Below, in pieces: positions 21,029-30,909 of a DNA stretch of 64,000 bases; the stretch's first letter is position 1, and every line of letters starts with the position of its first letter. Source of the stretch: Candidatus Kuenenia stuttgartensis (GTDB lineage Bacteria; Planctomycetota; Planctomycetia; Planctomycetales; Planctomycetaceae); NCBI GenBank assembly GCA_945861865.1, contig CAMAWN010000001.1, positions 62,001 to 126,000 on the forward strand, in the 5' to 3' direction. Under the pieces are notes generated by a model. The model saw only the letters and a program-made list of their open reading frames with translations, did no database searches and had not been told where the DNA came from. A program made the position numbers and the translations under genes.

Positions 21029-21844
21029 TTACGGCTTTTGCTTCTCGGCCAGCCGCTCGTAGTGCAGCCGGCCGACGTGCCACATGTAATTCGGCCCGTA
21101 GCTGGCAGAGCGGCCCCAGCGGTTGGCGGTCGCGGCTCGAAAGTGCGGCAGCGCCTCTTTCGGTCGCTTGAAGGCGTCGTGCCACAAGCCGAGATACAGC
21201 TCGATGTAAAACAATCGCTGCTCGCGGACGTTCTGGGGCAGCTTCGCATCGACGGACTTCAGCAGATCGTCCGGCGTGAGTTCTGCCTCGAACAGCCGAT
21301 AAATCGTCGGCATCGGTTCGCGGTCGTCCTTTTTGTATTTGAGCAGTCCGGCTCGCGCCTTTTCGACACCCAGCGTCGGAGCTTGCGCGATGTACCTCCA
21401 CAAGCCGGCTTCACGATCGACATCGTCGGTGACGAAAAACTTGTCGAACTGCGTGGCCGATTTCTGCGGCTGTTCGGCGTAGAAATACGCGATGCCGAGT
21501 CGCCAATGAGACGCATCGAGTGTCGGGTCCAGCTCGCTCATGCGTTCGTAGTCGCGAACCGACTTGGCGAACTCGCCACGAAAGAAGAGCACATCGCCGC
21601 GCTTGGAGAGCAACGACACGCGATCAGGCGTGGCATCGAGTTTCTTCGACACATCGGCCAGTTCGTCGTCCCACTGCTTTCGCAACTTGGCTCGGTCGTC
21701 AGCGGTGAGAGGGTGCTGGCGAGGATCGCCGCTGTCGACTTTCGGCTCATCCGCAGTCACCACCGGCGTGTTTGCGAACGGTCCAAAGGCAGCCCACAGA
21801 ACGATCATGGTTCGCACCCAAAAACCGGTTCTGAGTGTGGTCAT
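21029..21844 (-). CDS. Secreted TPR-like protein
   Basis: Signal peptide; 'SLLSKRGDVLFFRGEFAKSVRDYERMSELDPTLDASHWRLGIAYFYAEQPQKS'. Confidence 0.75.
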   Translation of the reverse strand: MTTLRTGFWVRTMIVLWAAFGPFANTPVVTADEPKVDSGDPRQHPLTADDRAKLRKQWDDELADVSKKLDATPDRVSLLSKRGDVLFFRGEFAKSVRDYERMSELDPTLDASHWRLGIAYFYAEQPQKSATQFDKFFVTDDVDREAGLWRYIAQAPTLGVEKARAGLLKYKKDDREPMPTIYRLFEAELTPDDLLKSVDAKLPQNVREQRLFYIELYLGLWHDAFKRPKEALPHFRAATANRWGRSASYGPNYMWHVGRLHYERLAEKQKP

Positions 21845-21871
21845 TCGTTTTTCTCCCTGAGAGGCAAAAAG

Positions 21872-22831
21872 TCAGATCGCGATCTGCTGCGCGGAAACTG
21901 GTTTGAGATCCCGCTGGAGTTCGTGAGGATGTTTCGGCTCAATGAACAGCAGCCCCCAAGCGATGAGCACTCCCGTCATCAGCATCAGCGACAATTGCAG
22001 TCGGTCATGATGATGAAATTGGATTTCTGGCAGCAAGTCGCTGAGCGAGATGCAGAGAAAAACCCCCGCCGAGATCGCCAGCGCGGCTCCGAGGAACGTG
22101 CCGTTCGCCGACAGCGCTTCTTCCACGGCGAAGAACAGGATCACTCCGATGGGGCACATCGCCGCGAAGGCCATGTTTGCCGCCATCCTGGATTTTCGCG
22201 ACCAACCAGAGGAGGCCATCAGCGTCGTGATCGACATCGCATCCAGCGGCTTGTGCAGCAAGATGGCTAGGAAAATCGCGACTCCTACGAACCAAGTCGT
22301 CCCACCGAGCGACATTTCGCTTTGCACGCTCGCCGCCAACGCCATGCCGTCGATCAACGTGTGAACCGTCAGCCCGAAGCCAATCCCCACCCAACTCAGC
22401 TTATGTGCTGCGGGCGGTTCATGCCCGTGGCCAGCGTGGCTGTGCTGCGCATCGTGGTCATGGTCGTGACGCTGGCCATGATCGTGGACAAGACAACCAG
22501 AATGCTCACTCTCGGCATTGCTGCCGGGAGCCTGCGCGTCGTCCGGTTCGAGTGAAGCGTGTTGATGAAAGTGAAACGCTCGAATTAGAAAGAACATCCC
22601 CAGCAGTCCGACCATCAACCAGCCAGCCGCCGCGTGAATGGAGTGCAGTTTCTCGGTCGCGTGCGGCAGCAAGTGAAAGACACCGACCCCCAACATCAGC
22701 CCGGCTACGAGGCTCATCAGCAGATGCAACTGCCGGTGCGTGAACCGCATCATCGTCGGAGCCAACCCGCCCGCCATCGACGCGGTCATGATCAGCCCGG
22801 CATAAAACGTCAACTGAAATCCCAGAGCCAT
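21872..22831 (-). CDS. ZIP-family metal transporter
   Basis: Multiple TM, His-rich loop 'HDHGQRHDHDHDAQHSHAGHGH', 'HTLIDGMALAAS', 'LHKPLDAMSI'. Confidence 0.92.
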   Translation of the reverse strand: MALGFQLTFYAGLIMTASMAGGLAPTMMRFTHRQLHLLMSLVAGLMLGVGVFHLLPHATEKLHSIHAAAGWLMVGLLGMFFLIRAFHFHQHASLEPDDAQAPGSNAESEHSGCLVHDHGQRHDHDHDAQHSHAGHGHEPPAAHKLSWVGIGFGLTVHTLIDGMALAASVQSEMSLGGTTWFVGVAIFLAILLHKPLDAMSITTLMASSGWSRKSRMAANMAFAAMCPIGVILFFAVEEALSANGTFLGAALAISAGVFLCISLSDLLPEIQFHHHDRLQLSLMLMTGVLIAWGLLFIEPKHPHELQRDLKPVSAQQIAI

Positions 22832-22910
22832 TGTCGCCTCGCACGTCCTGCAAAAGAGACGCATCTTCCGGGGCAACACGCTCGATTTCCAGCGACCTCA
22901 CGAATTTACC

Positions 22911-22991
22911 GTAGGTCAGCCTTTCGAGACTGCCCGAAATGGAGTCGGCGTCTTTTGAAGCGTTCGAGTCCGGCTGGAAAGCCTGACCTAC
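22911..22991. repeat. Paired inverted repeat (GTAGGTCAG-CTTTC type)
   Basis: gtaggtcagcctttc (22911-22925) versus gaaagcctgacctac (22977-22991), one mismatch. Confidence 0.85.
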
Positions 22992-23009
22992 GAGGAGGAC
23001 GCGCAACGA

Positions 23010-23246
23010 TCACTGGCAGATCACTTCCTCGATGATGTCGTACGTGGTGACCGGAACTTGTTCGTAGACAGTGACGGCCCGTTCGCGGACTTGATCGCGG
23101 TACTCGATCAACTGCGTCTGCCGAGTCTCCAGGACGGTGGTCGGAACCATGATGGTTTTCGTCACAGTTTGATACGGTGTGCGCGGAACGGCGCGTCGCA
23201 CGGTTTGCAGTCGAGGGACCGCGACAACCGGAACCTCGCACTGCAC
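23010..23246 (-). CDS. Short Val/Thr/Tyr-rich protein, possible truncated surface-protein remnant
   Basis: 'TPYQTVTKTIMVPTTVLETRQTQLIEYRDQVRERAVTVYEQVPVTTYDIIEE'; no signal peptide; GTG start only. Confidence 0.4.
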   Translation of the reverse strand: MQCEVPVVAVPRLQTVRRAVPRTPYQTVTKTIMVPTTVLETRQTQLIEYRDQVRERAVTVYEQVPVTTYDIIEEVICQ

Positions 23247-23382
23247 TTGAACCGGAACAGCTCGAGGACAGTTTTCGACGGGTACGGAATCCTGAACGAA
23301 GACGCTGCAGCGAATCAGGAGTGTCGGCTTTGCGAGATCGACGCAACCTTCGCAGTCTTCTTCTTTTCACGACAACAACAGA

Positions 23383-24450
23383 GTGACCAAGGCGATGGAA
23401 AAAGTTCAGTATTGTCCTGAAAAACTCACAACTCTCGTTCGCGAGCTTTTTCAGGCCGCAGGTGTCGGGGAGCCTGAAGCCAACGAAGTCGCGAAGAGTT
23501 TGGTCGAATCCAACCTTCGTGGCCACGAATCTCACGGTGTGCTCCGTGTGGACGATTACCTCGATGGTTTGCGAACCGGTGAGTTGTGCGGCGGGGTCGA
23601 GTGGCAGGTGCTGACCGAAACTCCGGCCGTCCTGGTGGCTGATGGTCGACGCGGTTTCGGACAGGTATTGGCTCGCAGATTGGTTATCGCCTTGGCGGAG
23701 AAGTGCCATCCGCTGGGCATCGCGTGTGGCACTTTGAAGAACTGCGGCCACGTCGGTCGGCTGGCGGAATGGGTGGAGCTGGCGGCTCGACTCGGCTTCG
23801 CGGCCATGATGACCGTGAATGACAACGGCGTGCTGAAGTGTGTCGCTCCGCCCGGAGGACTCGAAGCTCGGATCAGCACGAACCCACTTGGCCTCGCGGT
23901 ACCGACGAGTGGCGAACCGTTGGTGCTCGACCTTTCGACGAGCGTCGTGGCGAATGGCAAAGTCAAAGCCAAGCTGCTGGCGGGTGAGCCGTGTCCTTCT
24001 GGCTGGCTGCAAGACGCGAAGGGAAATCCAACGACCGATCCGACTTCCCGGTTCAGTGAGAATCCAGGCACGCTGTTGCCGTTGGGCGGCGACGCTCACG
24101 GCTACAAAGGCTTCGGCTTGGGACTGCTGTTGGATGTGCTGGTGGGCGGACTGTCGGGAGGCTGGTGTCCCCCGGCCGATTCTTCCGAGACGGGGACCAA
24201 CAACGTGCTGATGATCCTGTGGGACTCCGCGCGATTCGCGGGCACATCGCATTTTCTTGGTGAGGCGGACAAGCTGATTGACTACGTTCGCTCGACACCG
24301 CGCAAGCCGGGAGTCGATCAGATCACGTTGCCCGGTGATCGCAGCGCAGCGATCCGTCGCGAACGACTTGCGAATGGGATTCCACTCGACGCTGGAACCT
24401 GGGCGATGTTGTGCGGCGCGGCGAAGAAATTGAGTGTCGCACTGCCGTGA
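23383..24450 (+). CDS. Ldh-family (malate/L-lactate dehydrogenase) oxidoreductase
   Basis: 'ESNLRGHESHGVLRVDDYL', 'NPLGLAVPT', 'GDAHGYKGFGLGLLLDVLVG'. Confidence 0.92.
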   Translation: MTKAMEKVQYCPEKLTTLVRELFQAAGVGEPEANEVAKSLVESNLRGHESHGVLRVDDYLDGLRTGELCGGVEWQVLTETPAVLVADGRRGFGQVLARRLVIALAEKCHPLGIACGTLKNCGHVGRLAEWVELAARLGFAAMMTVNDNGVLKCVAPPGGLEARISTNPLGLAVPTSGEPLVLDLSTSVVANGKVKAKLLAGEPCPSGWLQDAKGNPTTDPTSRFSENPGTLLPLGGDAHGYKGFGLGLLLDVLVGGLSGGWCPPADSSETGTNNVLMILWDSARFAGTSHFLGEADKLIDYVRSTPRKPGVDQITLPGDRSAAIRRERLANGIPLDAGTWAMLCGAAKKLSVALP

Positions 24451-24469
24451 CTTCGTGGGAGAGTTTTCA

Positions 24470-25915
24470 ATGCCGTACCACGCGACGATTCGCAACGAGT
24501 CATTCAACTTCGCCGACCTGCGCGAGTTGCTCGCGAAGGCGAACGAAGAAAAGTCCGGCGACTACCTCGCCGGATTGGCGGCTTCGAGCGCTCGGGAACG
24601 TGTCGCGGCGAAATGGGCGCTCGCCGATGTGACGCTCGGCGAGATCGTCGCGAATCCGGTGATTGATCCCGATCAAGATGACGTCTCACGGCTGATTGTC
24701 GAAACGCAGGACCGTGATGCTTTCAACGAGATCCGTTCGCTGACCGTCGGCGAGTTCCGCGAGATGTTGCTGTCCGAGCGTGCCGACGAAGCGACGTTGC
24801 GGCGACTGTGTTGGGCGATCACTCCGGAGGTTGCGGCGGCGGTGGCGAAGTTGATGAGCAATCAAGACCTCGTGCTCGGCGCGGCGAAGATTCGCAACGT
24901 GACCCGCTGCCGCAACACGCTGGGTGAACGCGGCGTGTTGGCAATCCGTGTGCAGCCGAATCATCCCAGCGACGATTTGCGCGGGATCGTGCTGTCCGCT
25001 TTGGACGGTTTGTTGTTCGGCTGCGGCGACGCGGTCATCGGCGTCAATCCGGCGGCCGAGTCGGTCGAGAGCGTCGCGGCCATCGAACACACGTTGCAGC
25101 GGTTGATCGAAACGCTCGGCGTGCCGACGCAATCGTGTTGTCTCGCGCACATCAGCACGCAGTTGGCGGCGCTGGAGCGTGGTGCTCCGATTGATTTGCT
25201 GTTTCAGTCAATCGCGGGGACACAGGCCGCGAATGAGTCGTTTGGAGTGTCGCTGTCGTTGCTGCGTGAAGGCCGCGAGCGGGTGCTCGAGCATCACGCT
25301 TCGCGCGGGATTGGGAAAACCGGTATCACGGCGGTCGGCGGTCGGCCATCGGCGGTCGGCCAGCACAACGTGATGTACTTCGAGACGGGGCAGGGGAGTG
25401 CGCTCTCGGCGGAGGCCCATCATGGAGTCGATCAACTGACGCTGGAGGCACGGGCCTACGGAGTCGCTCGCGTGTTCGAACCGTTTTTGGTCAACAGCGT
25501 CGTCGGGTTCATCGGGCCGGAGTACCTCGCCAACGAGCGGCAGATTATTCGCGCGGGACTCGAAGACCATTTCATGGGCAAGTTGCTCGGCCTGCCGATG
25601 GGGTGCGATGTCTGCTACACGAATCATGCGGACGCGGATCAGAACTCGGCGGACAACTTGCTGATGCTGCTGACGGCGGCGGGCTGCAATTATTTCATGG
25701 GCGTCCCCTGCTCCGACGACGTGATGCTGAATTACCAATCGACCAGCTATCACGACGCGGCCGCGATGCGCCGGCTGTTCGGCCTGCGACCGGCTCCAGA
25801 GTTTGAAGCCTGGCTGCAAGCGACCGGCGTGTTCGATGGCTCGCAGTTGGCAATCGCGGGCGACGAGCCGCGACAACGATTGATTGCGCAGTTGGATCGC
25901 GTGCTGCAAAAGTGA
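24470..25915 (+). CDS. eutB: Ethanolamine ammonia-lyase large subunit
   Basis: 'NVMYFETGQGSALSAEAHHGVDQLTLEARAYG', 'GPEYLANERQIIRAGLEDHFMGKLLGLPMGCDVCYTNH', 'LRPAPEFEAWL'. Confidence 0.95.
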   Translation: MPYHATIRNESFNFADLRELLAKANEEKSGDYLAGLAASSARERVAAKWALADVTLGEIVANPVIDPDQDDVSRLIVETQDRDAFNEIRSLTVGEFREMLLSERADEATLRRLCWAITPEVAAAVAKLMSNQDLVLGAAKIRNVTRCRNTLGERGVLAIRVQPNHPSDDLRGIVLSALDGLLFGCGDAVIGVNPAAESVESVAAIEHTLQRLIETLGVPTQSCCLAHISTQLAALERGAPIDLLFQSIAGTQAANESFGVSLSLLREGRERVLEHHASRGIGKTGITAVGGRPSAVGQHNVMYFETGQGSALSAEAHHGVDQLTLEARAYGVARVFEPFLVNSVVGFIGPEYLANERQIIRAGLEDHFMGKLLGLPMGCDVCYTNHADADQNSADNLLMLLTAAGCNYFMGVPCSDDVMLNYQSTSYHDAAAMRRLFGLRPAPEFEAWLQATGVFDGSQLAIAGDEPRQRLIAQLDRVLQK

Positions 25916-25916
25916 C

Positions 25917-26357
25917 TCAACGATCCTCGTGACGCTCGCGAGCCAACTGCAGCGCGATGTACGAGCCGGCGTTTTGGTCGACGCAGTCGCAGGGGGGCAG
26001 TCCTTTTTCGAGCCGCTCCTGCCACACACCCGATTTGCACTTCCGCTTCGCGACCGCCCTGATGGCCGCCACGATCTTGTCGAAGTCTCTGACGTTCTTT
26101 TCTCCGAGTTCCTCGGCGATCGCCTTGCCGTAGTGGTTCAGGTGTTTCTTGTCGTCTCCGGAATGGCAGACCGCACAAGTGACTCTGTTGGACTTCAACA
26201 CGTCCTTGTACACGAAGTCAAACGCCTTCTTGTAAATTGGCCGGGCTTCGCTCGGACGTTCAGAGGCCAGAAGGAATGCGATGGCCAGTGAACCGGCAAA
26301 ACACAACGGTCGAACGACGAATCGTGTCGGCATGATTGGCTCCTTTGATCGAGACAC
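25917..26357 (-). CDS. Secreted monoheme cytochrome c-like protein
   Basis: Signal peptide and one CAVCH motif. Confidence 0.7.
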   Translation of the reverse strand: MSRSKEPIMPTRFVVRPLCFAGSLAIAFLLASERPSEARPIYKKAFDFVYKDVLKSNRVTCAVCHSGDDKKHLNHYGKAIAEELGEKNVRDFDKIVAAIRAVAKRKCKSGVWQERLEKGLPPCDCVDQNAGSYIALQLARERHEDR

Positions 26358-26382
26358 TTGGAACCAGGAAGACGGCGGCAGT

Positions 26383-27666
26383 CTACCCCAGCCGTTCGGC
26401 GATCAATAGCGGAGACTCCGTCGGCTCGTCGCCGATTGTGATTGCGGTTCGCAAGCGTGAGGCGACCTCGTCGAACTTGGCGGGCGGCGCGAAGACGCGA
26501 ACGAGCGGTTGGCCGGAAGCGACTTCGTCGCCGATACGGGCGAGCATTTCGAGGCCGACGCTGTGGTCGATCTGGTCGGTGAGCTGCCGCCGGCCTCCAC
26601 CGAGGTCGATGATGATCCAGCCGAGCGTTTCGGTGTCGATGGATTCGACGACCCCGGATCGCTCGCCGCACAGGTCGTGAGCCGACGCGATTGGGCGAGG
26701 TGCATCGAGTCGCCCGCCTTGGGCCGCGACCATTCGCTCGAAGCGTTCGAGCGCGCGCCCGGAGTCGAGTTCTCGGAGCAGTCGTAATCGCGCGGCGGTG
26801 CGTGTGTCGGCAATCTTCGCGCTGACCAGAACATCCTCGCCGAATTCGAGCACGAGTTCGCGCAGGTCGCTCGGCCCGCCGCCGCGCAGGCAGTCGAGCG
26901 ATTCTGCGATCTCGACGGCGTTGCCGGCCATACGACCGAGCGGTTGATTCATGTCGGTCAAGAAGGCAGTCGTCGCGACGCCCATCCGTTTTCCGACAGC
27001 GACCAAACCAGCGGCCAGTTCGCGCGCGATCGTTCGCGATTTCATGAACGCTCCGCGGCCGAACTTCACGTCGAGCACCAGCGCGTTCAAGCCTTCGGCC
27101 AGCTTCTTGCTCATGATGCTGGCGGTGATCAGTGGGACGGACGGGACCGTCGCGGTCACGTCGCGCAGGGCATAAAGTTGCTGGTCGGCGGGGACCAACT
27201 CGGGCGTCGTGCCGGTGATGACGCAGCCAACCTCCTGCGTGAGACGGTGAATTTCGTCGAGCGACAGATTCGTGCGGAAGCCGGCGATGGATTCCAACTT
27301 GTCGAGCGTGCCGCCGGTCGGGCCGAGTCCTCGGCCGGAGAGCATCGGCACGCAGACATCGCAGCAGGCCAGCAGCGGCGCGAGTGGCAACGAGACTTTG
27401 TCGCCGATGCCGCCGGTCGAATGCTTGTCGACGCGCGGCAAACAAGTTTCCGGCCAAGTCAGCGTCACGCCGGAGCGCAACATGCTGTCGGTGAGTGCGG
27501 CAGTTTCGGCATCGGTCAATCCGCGCAGGAACATCGCGACCAGCAGCGCGGCCATTTGGTAGTCGGGGATGCGACCATGCACATGACCGTCGATCAGAAA
27601 CGCAATCTCCTCGGCCGTCAGTTCGCCGGCGTCTCGTTTCTTCGCGATGAGTTGCGTGGGGTTCAT
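26383..27666 (-). CDS. deoA: Thymidine/pyrimidine-nucleoside phosphorylase
   Basis: 'DKHSTGGIGDKVSLPLAPLLA', 'GRGLGPTGGTLDKLESIAGF' signature. Confidence 0.95.
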   Translation of the reverse strand: MNPTQLIAKKRDAGELTAEEIAFLIDGHVHGRIPDYQMAALLVAMFLRGLTDAETAALTDSMLRSGVTLTWPETCLPRVDKHSTGGIGDKVSLPLAPLLACCDVCVPMLSGRGLGPTGGTLDKLESIAGFRTNLSLDEIHRLTQEVGCVITGTTPELVPADQQLYALRDVTATVPSVPLITASIMSKKLAEGLNALVLDVKFGRGAFMKSRTIARELAAGLVAVGKRMGVATTAFLTDMNQPLGRMAGNAVEIAESLDCLRGGGPSDLRELVLEFGEDVLVSAKIADTRTAARLRLLRELDSGRALERFERMVAAQGGRLDAPRPIASAHDLCGERSGVVESIDTETLGWIIIDLGGGRRQLTDQIDHSVGLEMLARIGDEVASGQPLVRVFAPPAKFDEVASRLRTAITIGDEPTESPLLIAERLG

Positions 27667-28496
27667 GGTGAGGTCAGAAGTTTGGTGACGATTCGCCGGA
27701 GATTTGGTTCGGCGTTGGAGGCGGCGTGGATGACTTCGTCGCTGGTGGTTTGCTGAGCATCGTCAGGGCGGAAGACGTTCGTGACCATCGAGAACGCGAC
27801 GACCGGCAAGCCGAGTTCTCCAGCAGCGAGCACTTCGGGGACAGTGGACATCCCCACGACGTCGCCGAGCGTGCACAGCCAGCGGTACTCGGCACGAGTT
27901 TCGTAGTTCGGGCCGAGCATCGCGATGTAGGTGCCGCGACGCAATTCGATGTTTTGTTCGTTTGCGATGTGCTCTGCGCATGAAATCAACTGCGGATCGT
28001 AGAACGGTTCGTGGGGTAGATTGAAAACTTGCCCCACGCCGATCCCCATCAGGTTGATGTGGTCGTCGATCAGCAGGATGTCGCCGGAACGGAGCGTTGG
28101 ATTCAGACCTCCGCTGGCATTCGACAAAATCAAGAACGACACGCCGAGCTCGGCGAAGACTCGGATCGGAAACGTGATCTGCGAAAACGAGTAGCCTTCG
28201 TAGGCGTGAAAGCGGCCGTCCATCGCGAGGATCGGAATGTCGGCCAAACGCCCGGCGAGCAGTCGGCCACGATGACCGTCCGCCGTTGAGCGGGCGAAGT
28301 GCGGCAGGTCGTGATAGTTCCACTCAGCCTCAATCGCGATGTGTTCGGCGAGCGATCCCAGTCCAGTGCCGAGGACGATCGCCGCTCGCAGACGCTCCGG
28401 CCAACCCGCGCGGATGACGGCGGCGGTTTCCGCGACTGCAGCAGCCAGTTGTTCGGCGGAGAGACTCATCGCAAGCGATTCCTCAACGTCGGCCAT
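27663..28496 (-). CDS. Purine nucleoside phosphorylase
   Basis: 'AIVLGTGLGSLAEHI', 'LILSNASGGLNPTLRSGDILLIDDHINLMG', 'MLGPNYETRAEYR'; start MADVEESL at 28496 (MSLSAEQ at 28469 also possible). Confidence 0.93.
   Translation of the reverse strand: MADVEESLAMSLSAEQLAAAVAETAAVIRAGWPERLRAAIVLGTGLGSLAEHIAIEAEWNYHDLPHFARSTADGHRGRLLAGRLADIPILAMDGRFHAYEGYSFSQITFPIRVFAELGVSFLILSNASGGLNPTLRSGDILLIDDHINLMGIGVGQVFNLPHEPFYDPQLISCAEHIANEQNIELRRGTYIAMLGPNYETRAEYRWLCTLGDVVGMSTVPEVLAAGELGLPVVAFSMVTNVFRPDDAQQTTSDEVIHAASNAEPNLRRIVTKLLTSP
28011..28037. repeat. Palindromic-element arm inside the PNP coding sequence
   Basis: gtggggtagattgaaaacttgccccac, encodes GVGQVFNLPH in frame; about 18/20 match to the right arm in queG. 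Confidence 0.75.
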
Positions 28497-30909
28497 GACG
28501 GTCTCGCCATTGTTGCTCCATCTGGCCGAGCTGCGATTCGATTTGCCGCTGCTCGTCAATCGAGAGCGATTCGCCACCGAAGCGAACCCGATAAAACTGC
28601 GCAACGACGCCTGCGGGAAGACTCGACGAGTTGTCCGCCGCGAGCTGCTGCGACCACTCCGATTGTGAGGCGATCAGGAACTCGCGGGCGGTCTGAGCCG
28701 GCAGCGGTTCAAGGCCGGCGGCTCGCAACAGCCGCAAAAAACGTTCGTAGAATTCGACGCGCAGTCGCTGCTCGGTTGACTCGCCGCGCAGTCGTCGCAG
28801 CAGTCCCGACCACCAGCGCGACCAGCGTGACCGCCAACCATCGCCATCGTTTGTCGTGCGCTCGCCGGGAAGCAACCAACTCAGAACCTTCCACAGGCGA
28901 ACAAACCACGGCGACTGCGTCTCGGCTTGGCGACGCGATCGAAATGCCAACAACAGCATCCCTGCGAGAACCATCAGTACCACGACTGCCGTTGGATTCT
29001 CGCCCTTCAGAATCGCCTGACCGCCCTCTTGAAGTTCGTTCCAAATCGTCGTGCTGACTTCCTTGAATGGCGCGTAGAGGTTGCTGCTCTGGTCGTTGAA
29101 TGACAGACCGACAATCTGATGTGACCAAATGTTGGAGAACATGTCCGCCAGATTGCCGAACAGGCTCTTTTTCGGAGCGAGCGATTTGACACTGTCGGAT
29201 CTGCCGGCGGGAGTCGCGTCGAGAACGCGCCAGCGGCCGTTGAGGAAGGCTTCCACCCACACATGCGCGTGCCGGCCTTGCACCACGAAGTACCCCGAAC
29301 TCTGGTTCAAATCGCCACCTTTGAAGCCGCTGACCAACCGAGCGGGAATACCGACGGCTCGCAGCATCAATCCCAGCGCCGACCCGAAGTACTCGCAATG
29401 ACCTTGCTTGCGGTTGAAGAGGAAGTCCTCAACGGCGTCGATCGACGGATCGTCCACAGACATGTCCAGCGTGTAGCCGTACTCGCCGGAATCGCGCAGG
29501 TGCTGCAGGATGCGCCGCGCCATGTCCGTTGGGTTTGAATTCGGAGCGTCGGGCGGTTCGGCGATCTGTCGCGCCAAGGATGTCAACCGCTCCAGGCCAG
29601 CGGGCAAGGCACGGTAGTATTCGATTTCTTGGGGGAAGATCAGATTGAAGTGAGTGCCTCGTGGGAACGGCACATCGGCTTCGGGAAACGGCTTCTCCGA
29701 ATAAATCTTGTACTGCAATCGTTCGCGGCCAGAGATGCCTTCGTCACGGTACAAGACCGCTGTCAACCGCCGTTCGGTGAGGAGCGGAAATCGATGTTCC
29801 AGCACCCCAGCCAGATGTTGTGGCATCGCGAACAAGATGCCCGAATCCATCGGCCCCATCCGAAACTCTTGCCGAATGCAATCGCCAATCGGAGTTGGCA
29901 ACACATTCCTCGGCCCGTCATTTCGTCCGGTCGTGCCGACGCGCCACTTTCCGTTTTCATATTCGCCCAACACCGAACCACGAAAGATGGGTTCATCGAA
30001 CCCCTGCCGAGCGGCGTGCGCGACGATGTCCAGCGGTTGATTCGTGACCTGATCAAACAACCGCACCTCCAGCACGGTGTTTGTTCCTTCCAGGATTTGG
30101 CCGATGTCACCGAGCTGCACCTCCTCAGCGAACCCGCTCTGCAATGCTCGCAACGGCTGATCGGGAGCTTCTCCAAACGCCGAAAAATTGCCGACCCAAA
30201 TCCGTGGCGTGAACACGAAGAACAACATTCCCACGACGGCGGACAGCATCACGTTTGCCAACACTCCCGAAACGAACGGCCCACTGATCCAACGCAGTCG
30301 AGGATCGATTTGCACCGTGCTGATCGGCAAGCTGCGATGGTTCCAGGCGAAATCGTCCGTTGATGCTGACTGGCCCGCCGCGTCGGTCCGCCACGGCGGA
30401 TCGCCCGCTCGATGATTCGCGAAGAGAACCGCATCCTCTTCAGAGTATTGTTGACGAGCGCCGCTGACCGTAAAAACGGTCAACGTCCAAATGGCGGTGA
30501 TCAGGAATGCGACGCACATCAGACCAAAGCTGCCAGCGGATGTGAGCACGGCTCCGATCGCGACTTGCAGCATCGACAACGAACACAGGCTCCAATACAT
30601 CCGAGGCGTCTTGGACATGAACAGCACGATCCACGTCAAATAGACCAACAAGTGCGCCAGCGACAACAGCCGAGCTTCGATCAGGCCGCTGCTCAACTCC
30701 CAGCCCACCAGACCAAAGGCTCCGAATCCCAACGCGCTGGCCCAACGGACTCGCAGATGAAACAGCTTCCAGCGATCCGTGAGAAATAACGACAGCAGTG
30801 CCAGTGGAATCGTGAAGGCATCGGGAAAGCCCGTTCCTTCGGCGAACGCCAGCATGCCGCTCGCCAACATCACCAATCCATACATGCTGACTTGCAGAGC
30901 GACTGTCAT
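28483..30909 (-). CDS. Transglutaminase-domain membrane protein (TgpA/DUF3488-like)
   Basis: Poly-TM N-terminus; 'KQGHCEYFGSALGLMLRAVGIPARLVSGF' and 'HAHVWVEAFLNGRWRVLDATP'. Confidence 0.92.
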   Translation of the reverse strand: MTVALQVSMYGLVMLASGMLAFAEGTGFPDAFTIPLALLSLFLTDRWKLFHLRVRWASALGFGAFGLVGWELSSGLIEARLLSLAHLLVYLTWIVLFMSKTPRMYWSLCSLSMLQVAIGAVLTSAGSFGLMCVAFLITAIWTLTVFTVSGARQQYSEEDAVLFANHRAGDPPWRTDAAGQSASTDDFAWNHRSLPISTVQIDPRLRWISGPFVSGVLANVMLSAVVGMLFFVFTPRIWVGNFSAFGEAPDQPLRALQSGFAEEVQLGDIGQILEGTNTVLEVRLFDQVTNQPLDIVAHAARQGFDEPIFRGSVLGEYENGKWRVGTTGRNDGPRNVLPTPIGDCIRQEFRMGPMDSGILFAMPQHLAGVLEHRFPLLTERRLTAVLYRDEGISGRERLQYKIYSEKPFPEADVPFPRGTHFNLIFPQEIEYYRALPAGLERLTSLARQIAEPPDAPNSNPTDMARRILQHLRDSGEYGYTLDMSVDDPSIDAVEDFLFNRKQGHCEYFGSALGLMLRAVGIPARLVSGFKGGDLNQSSGYFVVQGRHAHVWVEAFLNGRWRVLDATPAGRSDSVKSLAPKKSLFGNLADMFSNIWSHQIVGLSFNDQSSNLYAPFKEVSTTIWNELQEGGQAILKGENPTAVVVLMVLAGMLLLAFRSRRQAETQSPWFVRLWKVLSWLLPGERTTNDGDGWRSRWSRWWSGLLRRLRGESTEQRLRVEFYERFLRLLRAAGLEPLPAQTAREFLIASQSEWSQQLAADNSSSLPAGVVAQFYRVRFGGESLSIDEQRQIESQLGQMEQQWRDRHGRR

